64,000 nt of DNA. Source: Affinibrenneria salicis (GTDB lineage: Bacteria > Pseudomonadota > Gammaproteobacteria > Enterobacterales > Enterobacteriaceae). This document shows, in pieces, positions 35,142 through 47,832 of the stretch (position 1 is its first letter; each line of letters starts with the position of its first letter). Location of the stretch: assembly GCF_008710095.1 (NCBI RefSeq), contig NZ_VYKJ01000012.1:62001-126000 (forward strand), given 5' to 3'. The notes beneath the pieces were generated by a model. That model was not told the origin of the DNA. It ran no database searches and worked only from the letters and a program-made list of their open reading frames with translations. The position numbers and the translations under genes are program-made.

Positions 35142-36440
35142 TCAGAAGGTATAGTTGACGTTCATGCCGTACAGCATGGCGCTGCCCTTCGAGGTGAAGC
35201 GGTAGTAGGTCTGGCTGCCGTCGCGCACCGGTTCGCTGATGTTCACTTTTTTGCCGTACATCCAGGAAAGACCGACGTCCAGCGACGCGTTTTTGTTGAT
35301 TGCGTAGGTAGCGCCGGCGCTGAGCCAGAAGCGATCCTGATCGGGGATTGAGATAGAGCGGTTGTCGGCCGGCACCGGGCTGTCGTCGAAGGCGATGCCG
35401 CTGCGGAAGGTCCAGTCGTCGTTATAGAACCAGGTGGCGCCCAGCGCCATGCGCCATGCGTCGCGGAAGCCTTCATGCTTCTCAAACAGCGTCTGCCCGT
35501 TGCTGCCGCTGGCCTTTAACTGCTGAAAATGGCTCCAGCTGGTATAGGCCAGACTATAGTGCACCGCCCAGCTGGGCGCTACGCGGTGCCAGGCCGAGAA
35601 CTCCCACATTTCCGGCAGGTTGAGCGTCAGTTCGCCAGGCACCCAGTCGCCGCCGGTTCCGCCGGCCGCGCGCGGTATGTCATTCCTGTAGTCGCCGTTG
35701 AAATCGATATCGACTTTGGAACGCCAGCTAAAGCCGAGGCGGTGGCGATCATTGATTTCATACAGCAGGCCGGCATTCAGCCCATAACCCCAGGCGTCGC
35801 CTTTCAGATGCGCCACCTCTGACGAGGGGCCGTCGACAAGACCGTTGAGCCCGCCGGCGCCGATCGGCACCGAAGCCAGATCGCCCGCGGTGCGGATAAT
35901 CTTCGCTTTCGCGTATACGGCGTTGACGCCGAGACCGAAGCTGAAATGCTCATCGAGGCGGTAAGCGGCGCTGAGGTTGAGGTTGGAGGTCAGCAGGTCG
36001 GTTTTACCGCCCAGCGGACCGGCGGCGTAGCTATCGTTGAATTCGGTCGCCAGACCGTAGTTAGTCACCGCGGAGGCGCCCAGCGCCCAGCGGGAACTCA
36101 GCGGCAGGATGAAATGCAGATTGGGGATCCATTCCGCCGGGGCGATATTGCGCGCGCGGGTGCTTTGTCCGGTGACCGGCGACGAGCCTTCCAGATTGAC
36201 GTCCGGATCGATGTAGATCAGCCCGCCGGAAAAGGCGGGGCGATCGAACATCGTCATGCTGGCCGGGTTACGGCTGCCGGCGGTGGCGTTATCGATCACG
36301 GCGCCTTCGCCTGAGAAGGCGCGGCCCAGGCCGGAGGATGAATATTCATTAAGCTGAAAACCCGCCGCGTTGGCCTGCGCGCAAAGCGCCAGTGCGGCTG
36401 TTGCCAGTATAGGGTATTGAAACCGGCTTTTCTGGTTCAT
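35142..36440 (-). CDS. fadL: Long-chain fatty acid outer-membrane transporter FadL
   Basis: Outer-membrane beta-barrel of 432 residues that takes up long-chain fatty acids. Signal peptide [25 protein letters not shown], then the diagnostic mature N-terminus [21 protein letters not shown] with the NPA motif in [10 protein letters not shown]. It ends in aromatic F (VNYTF), as outer-membrane barrels do. A longer frame from 36446 begins with TTG; the ATG at 36440 has GAGG at 8-nt spacing and is chosen. A FadR-like site lies about 90 bp upstream. Confidence 0.96.
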   Translation of the reverse strand: MNQKSRFQYPILATAALALCAQANAAGFQLNEYSSSGLGRAFSGEGAVIDNATAGSRNPASMTMFDRPAFSGGLIYIDPDVNLEGSSPVTGQSTRARNIAPAEWIPNLHFILPLSSRWALGASAVTNYGLATEFNDSYAAGPLGGKTDLLTSNLNLSAAYRLDEHFSFGLGVNAVYAKAKIIRTAGDLASVPIGAGGLNGLVDGPSSEVAHLKGDAWGYGLNAGLLYEINDRHRLGFSWRSKVDIDFNGDYRNDIPRAAGGTGGDWVPGELTLNLPEMWEFSAWHRVAPSWAVHYSLAYTSWSHFQQLKASGSNGQTLFEKHEGFRDAWRMALGATWFYNDDWTFRSGIAFDDSPVPADNRSISIPDQDRFWLSAGATYAINKNASLDVGLSWMYGKKVNISEPVRDGSQTYYRFTSKGSAMLYGMNVNYTF

Positions 36441-36446
36441 CACCAA

Positions 36447-36903
36447 AACCTCGTTATTTGTTTATTATTAACCTTTGTTACCTGTTGTAACAAGGGTGCG
36501 CGATTGTAGGGGGGCTGTCGCGTCAGGCAAATCAGACCAGTTGCCAAAGCATAAACGCCAGGGCGAAATTGTCTCTTAATTGATCTGTGAATATTTCAAT
36601 AATGATAAATATTTGTGATGTTATTAACATATGGTTAATCAGTTGAGGCTGGCTTGTTTGTTTTTTGTGTTTCCTGACGCGGCGCCCGCGCGCTAAATGC
36701 CGCTAATCGGGACGCAGGGCAGTAAGTCCTGGAGCTAAAATAGCCGGAGGAGTAAAATCGCCGGGAAAGTAAGCTTATACCCGATAGCATTCGGGCGGAC
36801 GGCATGGCGGTACGCCGCCGACGCGTTCGCCGGAAGGATAACGGGTATCTTTGAATCGGATCAGATCTGGCCATCAGGCTGATGTCCGCAGAGGAAAACA
36901 ACC
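36447..36903. other. Divergent intergenic region fadL/yfcZ
   Basis: About 460 bp with the fadL promoter on the left (AT-rich from 36570 to 36640) and the yfcZ leader on the right. Besides the FadR-like site at 36526-36542 no other element is certain; a CTTATACCCGATAGC sequence near 36774 may be a scrap of the dispersed repeat. Confidence 0.4.
36526..36542 (-). promoter_or_regulatory. FadR-like operator upstream of fadL
   Basis: Minus-strand AACTGGTCTGATTTGCC. The left half AACTGGTCnGA matches the FadR consensus (AACTGGTCNGACCAGTT) perfectly; the right half is degenerate. FadR represses fadL in E. coli, so position and sequence agree. Confidence 0.6.
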
Positions 36904-37200
36904 ATGACCAATGTAATCAATAAATGCCGTGCTGAAGAAACCGCCGCCTGCTGCTGTGTCGATGTGGGCACCGTGATGGATAACACCGACTGCACCGCTT
37001 CCTACAGCCGGGTATTCGCCAGCCGCAGCGAAGCGGAAGCAATGCTGAATACGCTGACTGAGAAAGCGCGCTCGGTCGAGTCCGATCCCTGTGCGATCGA
37101 TAGCCGCTTTGCCGACGTGAATGACGGCGTGCAGCTGGATATCGATTTTACGTTCTGCTGCCAGGCGGAAACGATGATTTTCCAGCTCGGCCTGCGTTAA
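36904..37200 (+). CDS. yfcZ: YfcZ/YiiS family protein (DUF406)
   Basis: Small soluble protein of 98 residues: ETAACCCVDVGTVMDNTDCTASYSRVF and RSEAEAMLNTLTEKARSVESDPC, VQLDIDFTFCCQAETMIFQLGLR (in parts) are hallmarks of the YfcZ/YiiS family. It lies between fadL and fadI exactly as in E. coli. The molecular role is unknown. A hairpin terminator follows directly. Confidence 0.93.
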   Translation: MTNVINKCRAEETAACCCVDVGTVMDNTDCTASYSRVFASRSEAEAMLNTLTEKARSVESDPCAIDSRFADVNDGVQLDIDFTFCCQAETMIFQLGLR

Positions 37201-37214
37201 TCCCGCGATTTTAT

Positions 37215-37242
37215 CGGGGGGAAGCTCTTTCCTCCCGTTTAT
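37215..37242 (+). terminator. Intrinsic terminator of yfcZ
   Basis: CGGGGGGAAG (37215-37224), loop CTC, TTTCCTCCCG (37228-37237), stem with two G-T pairs, followed by TTTATT. It lies just before the heptanucleotide repeat. Confidence 0.7.
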
Positions 37243-37434
<192 letters not shown>

Positions 37435-37527
37435 TCTCTCTTCATCTGCGCTGCGCGGCAATAATCGAACCGGTCGCATTTTCGCCGTCGCCGGTTTGCG
37501 TAATGTAAATATCTGGTTAACAATAAG

Positions 37528-37544
37528 TTCAGGTCGGACCTGTG
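37528..37544 (+). promoter_or_regulatory. FadR-like operator upstream of fadI
   Basis: TTCAGGTCGGACCTGTG contains the palindrome CAGGTCGGACCTG, close to the FadR consensus CTGGTCNGACCAG, 20 bp upstream of the fadI start. FadR repression of fadIJ is known in E. coli. Confidence 0.65.
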
Positions 37545-37563
37545 GTCTGTGAACGGAGCCCCT

Positions 37564-38873
37564 ATGAACCCGGTTTTTCCATTGGTGACGCGTCGCGGCG
37601 ATCGCATTGCGTTCGTTGCGGGTCTGAGAACGCCCTTCGCCCGTCAGGCCACCGCCTGGAGTGGCGTATCCGCTCTCGATTTAGCGAAAATGGTGGTCAG
37701 CGAACTGATCGTGCGTAGCGGGATCGATGCGCACGAAATCGAACAGCTGGTGTTTGGTCAGGTGGTGCAAATGCCGGATGCGCCGAATATCGCACGGGAG
37801 ATCGTGCTGGGAACGGGCATGAGCGTGCATACCGATGCCTGGAGCGTGTCCCGCGCCTGCGCCACCAGTTTTCAGGCTGTGGCGAGCGTAGCTGAAAGTA
37901 TGCTGGCCGGCACCGTGCAGGTCGGCATCGCCGGCGGGGCCGATTCCTGTTCGGTATTGCCGATTGGCGTAAGCCGGCGGCTGGCGCGGGTGCTGGTCGA
38001 AGCCGGCAGGGCGCGCGGTTTTTCCCGGCGGCTAAGATTGTTCAGTCAACTGCGTCCGCGTGATTTGCTGCCGGCGGCGCCGGCGGTGGCCGAATATTCG
38101 ACCGGGCTGCGCATGGGCGACAGCGCGGAGCAGATGGCGAAACGCTACGGCATCAGCCGCGAACGTCAGGACGCGCTGGCGCACCGCTCGCACCGGCTGG
38201 CCGGCCGCGCCTGGGAAAGCGGCGCGCTGCGCGATGAGGTGATGACCGCCCGCGTGGCGCCTTATACCAGCCATTTGAGCGAGGATAATACTATCCGGCG
38301 CGACGCCTCGCTGGAGCAGTACGCCCGCCTGGCGCCGGTTTTCGATCGCCGGCACGGCACGGTGACCGCGGCCAACAGCTCGCCGCTGACCGACGGCGCC
38401 GCCGCCGTTCTGATGATGAGCGAATCGCGCGCGCGCCAGCTGGGGTTGACGCCGCTGGGTTATTTGCGCAGCTATGCGTTCAGCGCGGCGCAGGTGCGTC
38501 AGGACATGCTGCTGGGGCCGGCATGGGCCACGCCGTTGGCGCTGGCGCGCGCCGGCGTGCGGCTGGCGGATGTTGACCTGATCGATATGCACGAGGCTTT
38601 TGCCGCCCAGACGCTGGCCAACCTGCAGGCGCTGGCCAGCGAGCGCTTCGCCCGCGAAACGCTGGGCCTGAGCCAGGCTACCGGCGAGGTGGATATGGAC
38701 AAATTCAATGTGTTGGGCGGTTCGATCGCTTACGGACACCCCTTCGCCGCCACCGGCGCGCGCATGATTACCCAGACGCTGCGTGAATTGCGGCGCCGCG
38801 GCGGCGGTCTGGCGCTGACCACCGCCTGCGCCGCCGGCGGCCTTGGCGCGGCAATGGTGCTGGAGGTGCCGGC

Positions 38874-38877
<4 letters not shown>
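37564..38877 (+). CDS. fadI: 3-ketoacyl-CoA thiolase FadI
   Basis: Thiolase of 437 residues, subunit of the anaerobic fatty-acid oxidation complex; cleaves 3-ketoacyl-CoA to acetyl-CoA. Active Cys99 in [10 protein letters not shown]-terminal catalytic segments [20 protein letters not shown] and [43 protein letters not shown] aligns with the E. coli start, favouring the ATG at 37564 (GGAG upstream) over an in-frame GTG at 37549. Its stop overlaps fadJ by 4 bp. Confidence 0.96.
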
Positions 38878-41040
<2,163 letters not shown>

Positions 41041-41063
<23 letters not shown>

Positions 41064-41994
41064 CGCTATCGCTGTATTCGCCCGCCGGCTGGTTGCTCTG
41101 ACCGGCGTTGATGCGGGCGGTGTAGGGAATGCTTTGCGCGAGGCCGCTGCCCGTTCCTGCATAATCGTTATTTTCCGTCCAGCTGACGTTGTTGCCGTTG
41201 TACAGCTGATACTGCAGGTAATAGGTACTGCCGTTGACGCTGGCGCTCATGCGGCGCCAGCTGGCATCGTCGGGATGACTGCTGGTCAGGTTGATCGACC
41301 AGCTCGCCGCTTTGGTGCAGCTCAGGTTCATGTTGCCGCTGACCGCGGCGAATTCCGCCGGCAGCGCCGCCGTGCCGAAATTGATATCCGGCGCGGAAAT
41401 CGTGCAGTCGTTCGCCACCGTCAGCGTCAGATTGACCGTGGACGTGGTGTCGCCATCGGTGTAGGCGCATATCCCCAGCACGCCGATAAAGCAGATATGG
41501 TAGTGCCAGTTGATGGTGACGGTATCGGTGTAGACGCCGGCCGCCAGGTTGGCGCCGGTCGTGGTGCGCACATACAGCGGCAGCGACCCGTCGGGCGAGT
41601 TGAATAGTCCCAGCAGCCCCAACAGGCTGCCGCTGCGCCAGGTATACTGCGAATTCACGCTATACAGGGTTGAACAGGCAGAATCGGAGCAGACGTTATA
41701 AGGCAGATAATCGCCGCTGGCGGCGTTATACAGGCGCATAGTATTGCCGTCCGGATTCAGGCTACCGGCAAAGGTGGCGGTGACCGTATTGGAGCTCAGC
41801 AGGGTCAGTAAACCGCCGGAACAGTTGAAGCCGCTGCCGGTTTCCACCGTCTGCGCGCTGTTGTTGACGGTAAACGAGCTTAATGTGCCGAGATCGGACG
41901 AACTGGTGATCACTGAGCAGTCCGCCAGACAGGTCCGGCACAAGAGCAGCGTGAGCGTGATCACCACTATTCGCAGTAATGAGAAATATCGCAT
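41041..41994 (-). CDS. Two-domain spore coat U fimbrial subunit, probable tip adhesin (CsuE-like)
   Basis: Secreted protein of 317 residues with a signal peptide ([26 protein letters not shown]). It contains two SCPU/spore coat U-type domains: the first with [37 protein letters not shown] sequence (split), the second starting [21 protein letters not shown] and ending [15 protein letters not shown]. Such two-domain subunits form the tip of Csu-like sigma pili. Last gene of the operon, 10 bp after the usher gene; its 3' end overlaps fadJ by 23 bp. AAGGA ribosome site upstream. Confidence 0.85.
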
Positions 41995-42004
41995 CTTTAT
42001 ATCC

Positions 42005-44380
42005 TTATTGCGCCTTGTCGCAAGTCAACGGACCGACGCGCGCCATGCTTCGGCTGGTGTCCGGCAGTGAGAACGTCGCCCGGCAGGTGTGACCGTCCTG
42101 CTGGCGGAAACGCAGATGGTTGACGTTGCGCAGGTGGGAGAAGTACACCAGCCCCTGATGGCCGGAAAGGGTGCTTTCGCCGTTATCTTCGTTGGTGACC
42201 GGGGTGCCGGGGGCTATCGGTTGTTCGTCGCCGTTATGCAAAACGATGTTGGCCGACAGCACGCGTTCGACCGGGAAACTGACCAGCATGCCGCTGCCTT
42301 CCTTCACGGCGACGCGCGCTTCCACCTTCGGCGTTTCCACATCCGCCGGCAACTGCAGCGGATCAATTTCCACTTTCGCCGGGTAATTGGCGTTGACCCA
42401 GGGCACCAGCAGGTGACCGCGTTTATTGGTGGTGCCCATCGACCGGTTTTCGTATCTGACCGGGACATCGGGATAGCCGCCGGTGTCCACCACGATAAAG
42501 GCGTCGTTGATGCGGTTGCTGGGAAACAGCGCGCCGGCCATATAAATCAGCGACCCGCTCGCGTCGGCCCAGGCATTGATATCGCCGCGTTCGCCGTATG
42601 CGCCGCCCTGCAGCGTGGCGTAAGGCGCGCGCCAGGTGAGCGACGCCTGACGATAATCGCTGCTGCCTTCAGACCAGGCCGCGTTCCAGCCAATGCCGCC
42701 TTCGGACGGCGCCGATTTGCTCATCCCGACGCGGGTAGTGTAGCGCCCCTCGCTATTGCGCTGTACTCCCGTATTGACGTTGCCGCCGATGCTGAGCGGA
42801 ATAATCAGCTGCAGCTGGGCGCTGTAGTTCTCCGATCCCAGCGTTTTATTCAGCGCCAGGTACATCGTGCTGTTGCCCCACAGCGCGCGGCTATAAGACA
42901 GGTTGGTGAGGCGGGTGCGGCTGCGATCGCGGGCCTGCACATCGAAATAGCCTATGCCCAGCGTGCCGTTGCGCGGGCCGAAGATTTGGCTGCTGAAGGT
43001 GGCCTGATTGACCTGACGGCTCATCGTCGAGTCGTACTGCCAACTGGTCAAATCGCGGTAGCCGCTGGTGCGTTGCATATGCTGCAGGCTCAGGCTGAAG
43101 AGCGACGCGTAGTAGGAATAGCCGAGTGAATACTGATTGCCGGGCGCGTTGCGTTCGCTGTGGCTGAACGACGAACTGACGGTGCCCCAGTGGCCGACGG
43201 TGAAATCCGCGCCGGCGCCGAGCAGATAGAGATCGTCGACCGTTTCGCCGTGGCCGGACAGCGTCAAGGCGTTATTGAGTCCGTAGCGGTAAATCGCGCT
43301 GGCCGCCGGCTGCGAGGTGTAAGCGGCGTTTTTCACGCCGTAGTCCTTGCGCAGCGCGCCCAGCGATAAATCGAAATCGCTCAGCCCGGCGCGCAGCAGC
43401 TGGTTGGAGACGTAAAACGGCACGCTGGTCGAGACCTGGCGTCCGAGCGCATCGGTGGTGACCACGGTGGCTTCGCCCGCGCCGTTGATATAGGGCACGT
43501 TGGTCAGCGTGAAGGGGCCTGGATTGAGCGCGTTGCTGCTGGCTTTGTAGCCGTTAATAAACAGATCGAGCGTGCCGGGCAGCGCGGCCGAGCCGTTGTA
43601 CTGAATCAGCGGGTAGGTCACCACATCCGGTCGGATGGCGAAGTTACGTCCGATACGCAGCCCTCCCATGCGCACGGAGTTGCTCCAGGTCAGCGAGTTG
43701 CTGATGATATCGCCGGCCTGGTAGCTGATCATCTTGTCGCTGTCGCTGTAGCGCCATGAGGTGTCGTAACGCAGATAGCCGTCGCGCCGGTTGCCGTCGC
43801 GGCTGTTGGTCAGCGTGCCGCTGTTGGACAGGATGCCGTAGTCATTAAAGAAACGCTGCTCGAGCCAGCTGGTCAGCGCATCGTCGCCGCGGCGCGGGGA
43901 AGAGTAGTAGGCGTCGTAATTAAACAGCAGACCGGGGCTGCTTTGCGACGGAATTCGCCCGGCGCCGCCGTCGCCCTGCAGGTTTTGTTCCGGCAGCCAG
44001 CTAGTGGGCACGGTCAGCGCCAACTGCTGCTGACTGGCGTTGTACTCTGTTTTGACCTGCTCCAGCCGGTTGACGTTTACCGCGCCGTTTTGCGTTGCGT
44101 TCAGGCGCACGTGGTTTCTGCGCAGCACGGCCGCTTCGACATAGTAGTTGCCGTCGCGCCAGGCGACCGGCACCACGCCGCTGTCATTACGCCCGTTCAC
44201 CACAATGGTCAGGTAATAAATCGCTTCGCTAATATTCGGTTTCACCTGCGGCGGCGGCGGCAGATCGCGGTACTCCGCCGCGCGCGCCGGCGAGGATGCG
44301 CACAGCAGAGCGGCGGCGGCCAGCAGCAGACCCAGCTCCGCGCGGCGCCGACCCGGCCGGTGTATGACCTTGTTCATCAT
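42005..44380 (-). CDS. Fimbrial outer-membrane usher (FimD/PapC-type, CsuD-like)
   Basis: Outer-membrane usher of about 791 residues that translocates and polymerises the pili. A signal peptide (RRAELGLLLAAAALLCASSPARA) is followed by YRDLPPPPQVKPNISEAIYYLTIVVNG, typical of the short-type sigma ushers. Later features are GNFAIRPDVVTYPLIQYNGSAALPGTLDLFINGYKA (in parts) and the plug-region LRAGLSDFDLSLGALR. Two ATGs at 44380 and 44377, and a GTG at 44407 that overlaps the chaperone stop (GTGA), are possible starts; the ATGs directly before the signal peptide are preferred. Smaller than FimD (about 870), as expected for this class. Confidence 0.92.
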   Translation of the reverse strand: MMNKVIHRPGRRRAELGLLLAAAALLCASSPARAAEYRDLPPPPQVKPNISEAIYYLTIVVNGRNDSGVVPVAWRDGNYYVEAAVLRRNHVRLNATQNGAVNVNRLEQVKTEYNASQQQLALTVPTSWLPEQNLQGDGGAGRIPSQSSPGLLFNYDAYYSSPRRGDDALTSWLEQRFFNDYGILSNSGTLTNSRDGNRRDGYLRYDTSWRYSDSDKMISYQAGDIISNSLTWSNSVRMGGLRIGRNFAIRPDVVTYPLIQYNGSAALPGTLDLFINGYKASSNALNPGPFTLTNVPYINGAGEATVVTTDALGRQVSTSVPFYVSNQLLRAGLSDFDLSLGALRKDYGVKNAAYTSQPAASAIYRYGLNNALTLSGHGETVDDLYLLGAGADFTVGHWGTVSSSFSHSERNAPGNQYSLGYSYYASLFSLSLQHMQRTSGYRDLTSWQYDSTMSRQVNQATFSSQIFGPRNGTLGIGYFDVQARDRSRTRLTNLSYSRALWGNSTMYLALNKTLGSENYSAQLQLIIPLSIGGNVNTGVQRNSEGRYTTRVGMSKSAPSEGGIGWNAAWSEGSSDYRQASLTWRAPYATLQGGAYGERGDINAWADASGSLIYMAGALFPSNRINDAFIVVDTGGYPDVPVRYENRSMGTTNKRGHLLVPWVNANYPAKVEIDPLQLPADVETPKVEARVAVKEGSGMLVSFPVERVLSANIVLHNGDEQPIAPGTPVTNEDNGESTLSGHQGLVYFSHLRNVNHLRFRQQDGHTCRATFSLPDTSRSMARVGPLTCDKAQ

Positions 44381-44403
44381 ATCCCTGTGAGCCTCCGATG
44401 CAT

Positions 44404-45201
44404 TCACTGATGTTTAATCATCACCAGCGGGCTGTTGTCCGCCATCCGGGCGTACAGCTGCAGCGAAGGCGCGGGGGGTTGCGTTCCGCGCGGCAGCGGC
44501 CAGCGCATCTCCTGTCCCGCCAGCACGTAGCCCAGAAAGCCGGGCGACATCTCCTGTTGCTTTGTCGGGCGCGCGCCGTCGACCGACCAGAATACGTTGC
44601 TCAGGCGCGCATGGACGACGCCGTTATTGCGTATCTGCAGCCAGGTTTTGCCGTCGGCGGCGACAAGGCGCCAGCTCAGACTGGGCTGGGCAGGGGGCGT
44701 TTCGTCGTGTTTTTTCTCCGGGCGATTTTTGGTCCAGACCCCGCTGCCGTCCAGGAACAGCGGCAGCAGATAGCGCATCTGGAACTGTAGCCCCACGCCG
44801 GCGTTCTTGCTGGACTGACTGTCGGGCGCCGGAGGAATCTCATCGATGATGATCCGGTAGGCGCTTTCCGGGGCGGAGGCCGCCTGGCCGGCGCGCATCA
44901 GCCGGACCAGATGGCGTTTACCGGGCTCAAGCGTGGCGAACGGCGGACTGGCCACCACGTCATCCTGCTCCGCGTAGCGATCCTGAAAATCGATCTGCTT
45001 CCAGGCGAAGATGCGGATCTGAACCGGAATCGGCTGTGCCCCGCGGTTTTCCAGCCACAGCGCGGATCCTTTTTCATCCGCTTCGATAACCTGATATATC
45101 GGCCAGACCAGGAGGGAGCCGCCGGCGAAGGCCGGCAGGTGCAGACCGGCGAGCAGCAGCGGCAGGATGCGGAAAAAGGAGCGAAGAGGTGAAGGTAGCA
45201 T
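44404..45201 (-). CDS. Fimbrial periplasmic chaperone (CsuC-like)
   Basis: Periplasmic Ig-fold chaperone of 265 residues. Signal peptide LRSFFRILPLLLAGLHLPAFA, then LLVWPIYQVIEADEKGSALWLENRG and QIRIFAWKQIDFQDRYAEQDDVVASPPFATLEPGKRHLVRL in pieces, which is the donor-strand/anchoring region with the PPxFxxLxPG pattern. The second domain has LSWRLVAADGKTWLQIRNNGVVHARL. The start at 45201 precedes the signal peptide and avoids a spurious longer frame. It folds the spore-coat-U pilins for the usher. Confidence 0.92.
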   Translation of the reverse strand: MLPSPLRSFFRILPLLLAGLHLPAFAGGSLLVWPIYQVIEADEKGSALWLENRGAQPIPVQIRIFAWKQIDFQDRYAEQDDVVASPPFATLEPGKRHLVRLMRAGQAASAPESAYRIIIDEIPPAPDSQSSKNAGVGLQFQMRYLLPLFLDGSGVWTKNRPEKKHDETPPAQPSLSWRLVAADGKTWLQIRNNGVVHARLSNVFWSVDGARPTKQQEMSPGFLGYVLAGQEMRWPLPRGTQPPAPSLQLYARMADNSPLVMIKHQ

Positions 45202-45218
45202 GCTGTTTCCCTGTGCGG

Positions 45219-45749
45219 TTAATAGGTCAAACTCACCGTGACTCTGTCGGTGTATTGTCCGGCCGGCGGCAAACTGCTGACGGCGAAAAGTCGGGCGTAG
45301 ACGGTGTAGCTCTGGCTGGCGGCGGGGAAGTCGGCGACGTCCCTGGTGAGCGAGCCGGTTCCCCACACCTGACTGTAGGCGGCGTCGCGATAGAGTTGAT
45401 ATGCCAGCTTATCGGTGCCGTCGGCGTTGATTAGATAGCGAGCGCTGCCGTCGCCGCCGTTCTGGCCGTAATCCAGCGCGATCGATATGCTGAGCCCCGG
45501 CGTGCAGGTGACCAGGATCGAACCGTTGCCGGCGCTGCTGGCGACGTCCAGGGGGCTGTTCAGGCTGGTTAGCGTGCCGAAGTCAATGGTGCCCAGATCG
45601 GTCTGGCCGCTGGTGGTGGTGGTGCCGAAGGCGCAGCCGCCCTCAATCGAGGCCGAGACGCTAAAGGTGTCGGTAACGGTGCCGGCGCCGCCCGGCGGGC
45701 AGATCAGCATCAGGACTGGCGCTAAAAAACGGCCATACGGAAATCGCAT
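45219..45749 (-). CDS. Spore coat U (SCPU)-domain fimbrial subunit
   Basis: Secreted pilin-like protein of about 176 residues with a hydrophobic signal and a single SCPU domain: VSASIEGGCAFGTTTTSG, LGTIDFGTLTS and C-terminal AGQYTDRVTVSLTY, ending with an alternating donor-strand-type motif. Tandem ATGs at 45752 and 45749; GGAGG spacing favours 45749. Minor subunit by position between the major pilin and the chaperone. Confidence 0.87.
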   Translation of the reverse strand: MRFPYGRFLAPVLMLICPPGGAGTVTDTFSVSASIEGGCAFGTTTTSGQTDLGTIDFGTLTSLNSPLDVASSAGNGSILVTCTPGLSISIALDYGQNGGDGSARYLINADGTDKLAYQLYRDAAYSQVWGTGSLTRDVADFPAASQSYTVYARLFAVSSLPPAGQYTDRVTVSLTY

Positions 45750-45929
45750 CATCGAGCCTCCTGCCCGTTAATCGCCGCGCTGCGCGTCCGGAGCGTGGCG
45801 GCGCAGGCGGCAACCGGCGGCAGGGCGCGGCGGCGGCGCGCTGGAAAAAGGCGGCATGCTGTCTTCTCTCCGTGACGGGCGCTAAGTGAAACGAGTCAGA
45901 AACGCGGGGATTCTGACTCGGTGTCGGGG

Positions 45930-46472
45930 TTACCAGGCAATGGTGGCGACGACGGTATCGGTATAGGTGCCGGCATCCGGCGCCAGAACGGTCTGGTCGG
46001 CCCGGTTGATCCGGCCGTAAATCGGAATGCTTTTCGCGGTGCCGTCGGCGACTAAGGTAATCGCCTGGTTAATGGCGATTTCGCTGGAACGCGCGCTGTC
46101 GGAATAGAGATGGTATGGAATACGGGTGCTGCCGTTGACCAGACCGCGTACGGAGTTGGCGTCGTTCGAACCGCCGCCGACGGTGAACGTCGGGCTCAGG
46201 CCGGTGCTGCAGGTGACGGAAATGGCGCTGCTGGCGTTGCCGAATACCGTACCGTCGATGTTGTTGCTCAAATCGCCGTAGGTGCCGAAGTCCATCGTAC
46301 CCCAGTTGTTGGTGGCGCCGGTGGCGTCGTTGTTGGAAATGGTGCAGGAGTCCCCGATCGTCAATGAGACGCCGATTTCACCCGTTACGGTGCCGGTAGC
46401 GCAGGCCAGCGAAGAAACGCCGAGGACCATGCTCGCTATTAATGCAGGCAATATACTTTTCTTAATCTTCAT
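45930..46472 (-). CDS. Spore coat U-domain fimbrial subunit, probable major pilin (CsuA/B-like)
   Basis: Secreted pilin of 180 residues: signal peptide MKIKKSILPALIASMVLGVSSLACA, then an SCPU domain with IGDSCTISNNDATG, NNWGTMDFGTYGDLSNN and terminal APDAGTYTDTVVATIAW. An AAGGAA ribosome site lies upstream. First gene of the fimbrial operon and separated by about 180 bp from the next, as is common for a highly expressed major subunit. The operon has four downstream genes: minor pilin, chaperone, usher and tip. Confidence 0.9.
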   Translation of the reverse strand: MKIKKSILPALIASMVLGVSSLACATGTVTGEIGVSLTIGDSCTISNNDATGATNNWGTMDFGTYGDLSNNIDGTVFGNASSAISVTCSTGLSPTFTVGGGSNDANSVRGLVNGSTRIPYHLYSDSARSSEIAINQAITLVADGTAKSIPIYGRINRADQTVLAPDAGTYTDTVVATIAW

Positions 46473-47832
46473 CGCGATTCCTTAACAATGATTTAATTAC
46501 ACAAGGGTATATCTGTTATGCGCTTTTATCTCTCAGGCTGCCGGCGAACGACCCGCTAAATGAAGCTTGCGCGGCTATATACCTGCAACCCAAACTATTT
46601 ACAGGGTTATATACTCGTCATACTCCAGACGATGGGGGCGTTGGCGTTGTTGCCCGCTTCCATAATGTTTCCACGACTTACGTTATTCACATGCGAATGT
46701 TTTGGTCTATAGTCCACATTATTCGCCGTGTAAAATGTTCTGTTTTTAAAAATAATTTCTGTGGTTTATGAGTAATATTCCTATCGCTGCCGAACGACAT
46801 GTATTTTCGGGTAAACTCATCAGTATTAATGATTTTTATCTCTGATGTTCACGCCCGCGCCCTGCGGGGCGGCGCTGACGCAGTTCAAATCGATCTCCGA
46901 TCATTTTTCCGCATAGTGATTTGCTGATTTAAATAAAAAAATAAAGCGGCGAATTATTTTTCCGGCTTGCCGGGTGCCCGGTTATCTCCGGCGCAGCATC
47001 GTTAAATGTTTCTCAACGCTCAGGTATCGTCGGCGCTGATTAATTTTTTATGCCGGTTTTTACGCTAACCGCCGTGCGGAAAATATTGCCGATAGAAATA
47101 AATCATGATGATTTTATTAAACCCACCGACGATGGAATAATTAATTTAAAAGATAGAAGCTGATATTCGCTTTAACAACGGTATTTAATTCCACAAAACT
47201 GAAAACAGTTAAGAACTGCGGTATGGAATTTATCATTGGTTTTTTAATCTGTATTTTTATTGTTTTTCGGTTTATTGTTTTGTATGACGCATGGATATGC
47301 GGCGCCCGCCGGGAATGTTCAGGCGGGTAATTATGAGAGACATAAGAATTATATATAACAACTTGCTTTGCCGGCGCCCGGCGATAATGGCCGCCTGCCG
47401 TTGCGTCCCGGCGTGATCCGCCAGGCCGCGGGCGCGCTCTTCTTTCTCGCCGGGCGCGCTAATTGTCTGAATAGACGTAGTAATTTACCGGATATTCGTT
47501 CTCTCAAATCTATTGCGGTTAATTGTTGTCGAACGGGTATAATTAATCCGTCGGGGCCGGTTATTTTTGTGCTTAACGACACAGAATCGTTCTGCTCAGG
47601 CGTGTTGATATAAGGCGAAGGTCCGGTTCGGGCGGGTTGACTAACCTCCCGCATTTGAGGTAAAAGACGCGCTTTATTCTGATTAAATTTGCGGCGGAAT
47701 TCGGTTCGCGAATCAATTCTATTGGCAGTCAGCCCTGATGACGGCGGGGCGTATCACGGCGCGTTCAGCGCCTGGCGCGCAGGCCGTCAACGTTTGTCTG
47801 TCAGAATATTTCGTCAACATAGCGGTGTAATA
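46473..47832. other. AT-rich intergenic region upstream of fimbrial operon
   Basis: About 1.36 kb without a convincing protein gene. Much of it (46700-47340) is strikingly AT-rich compared with the GC-rich surroundings, the pattern of H-NS-silenced regulatory DNA upstream of fimbrial operons. A 25-residue ORF (starts at 46767) is too short to call. Two overlapping frames on opposite strands near 47349-47654 lack ribosome sites. It also holds dispersed repeat fragments at 46575-46680. It must contain the fimbrial promoter and the sixA promoter. Confidence 0.5.
46575..46680. repeat. Two abutting ends of the dispersed repeat
   Basis: CCTGCAACCCAAACTATTTA (46583 onward) followed by CAGGGTTATATA resembles the right end CCTGCAACTTGAATTATTTA-GGGTATA; directly after it TATACTCGTCATACTCCAGA and then CGATGGGGGCGTTGG resembles the left end. 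The two ends face each other, suggesting two insertions or an internal deletion. Confidence 0.5.

Noticed and set aside
47349..47654. Short frames of 101 codons (minus) and 81 codons (plus) in the AT-rich region
   Set aside because: They overlap each other on opposite strands, lack ribosome sites and show no family features.
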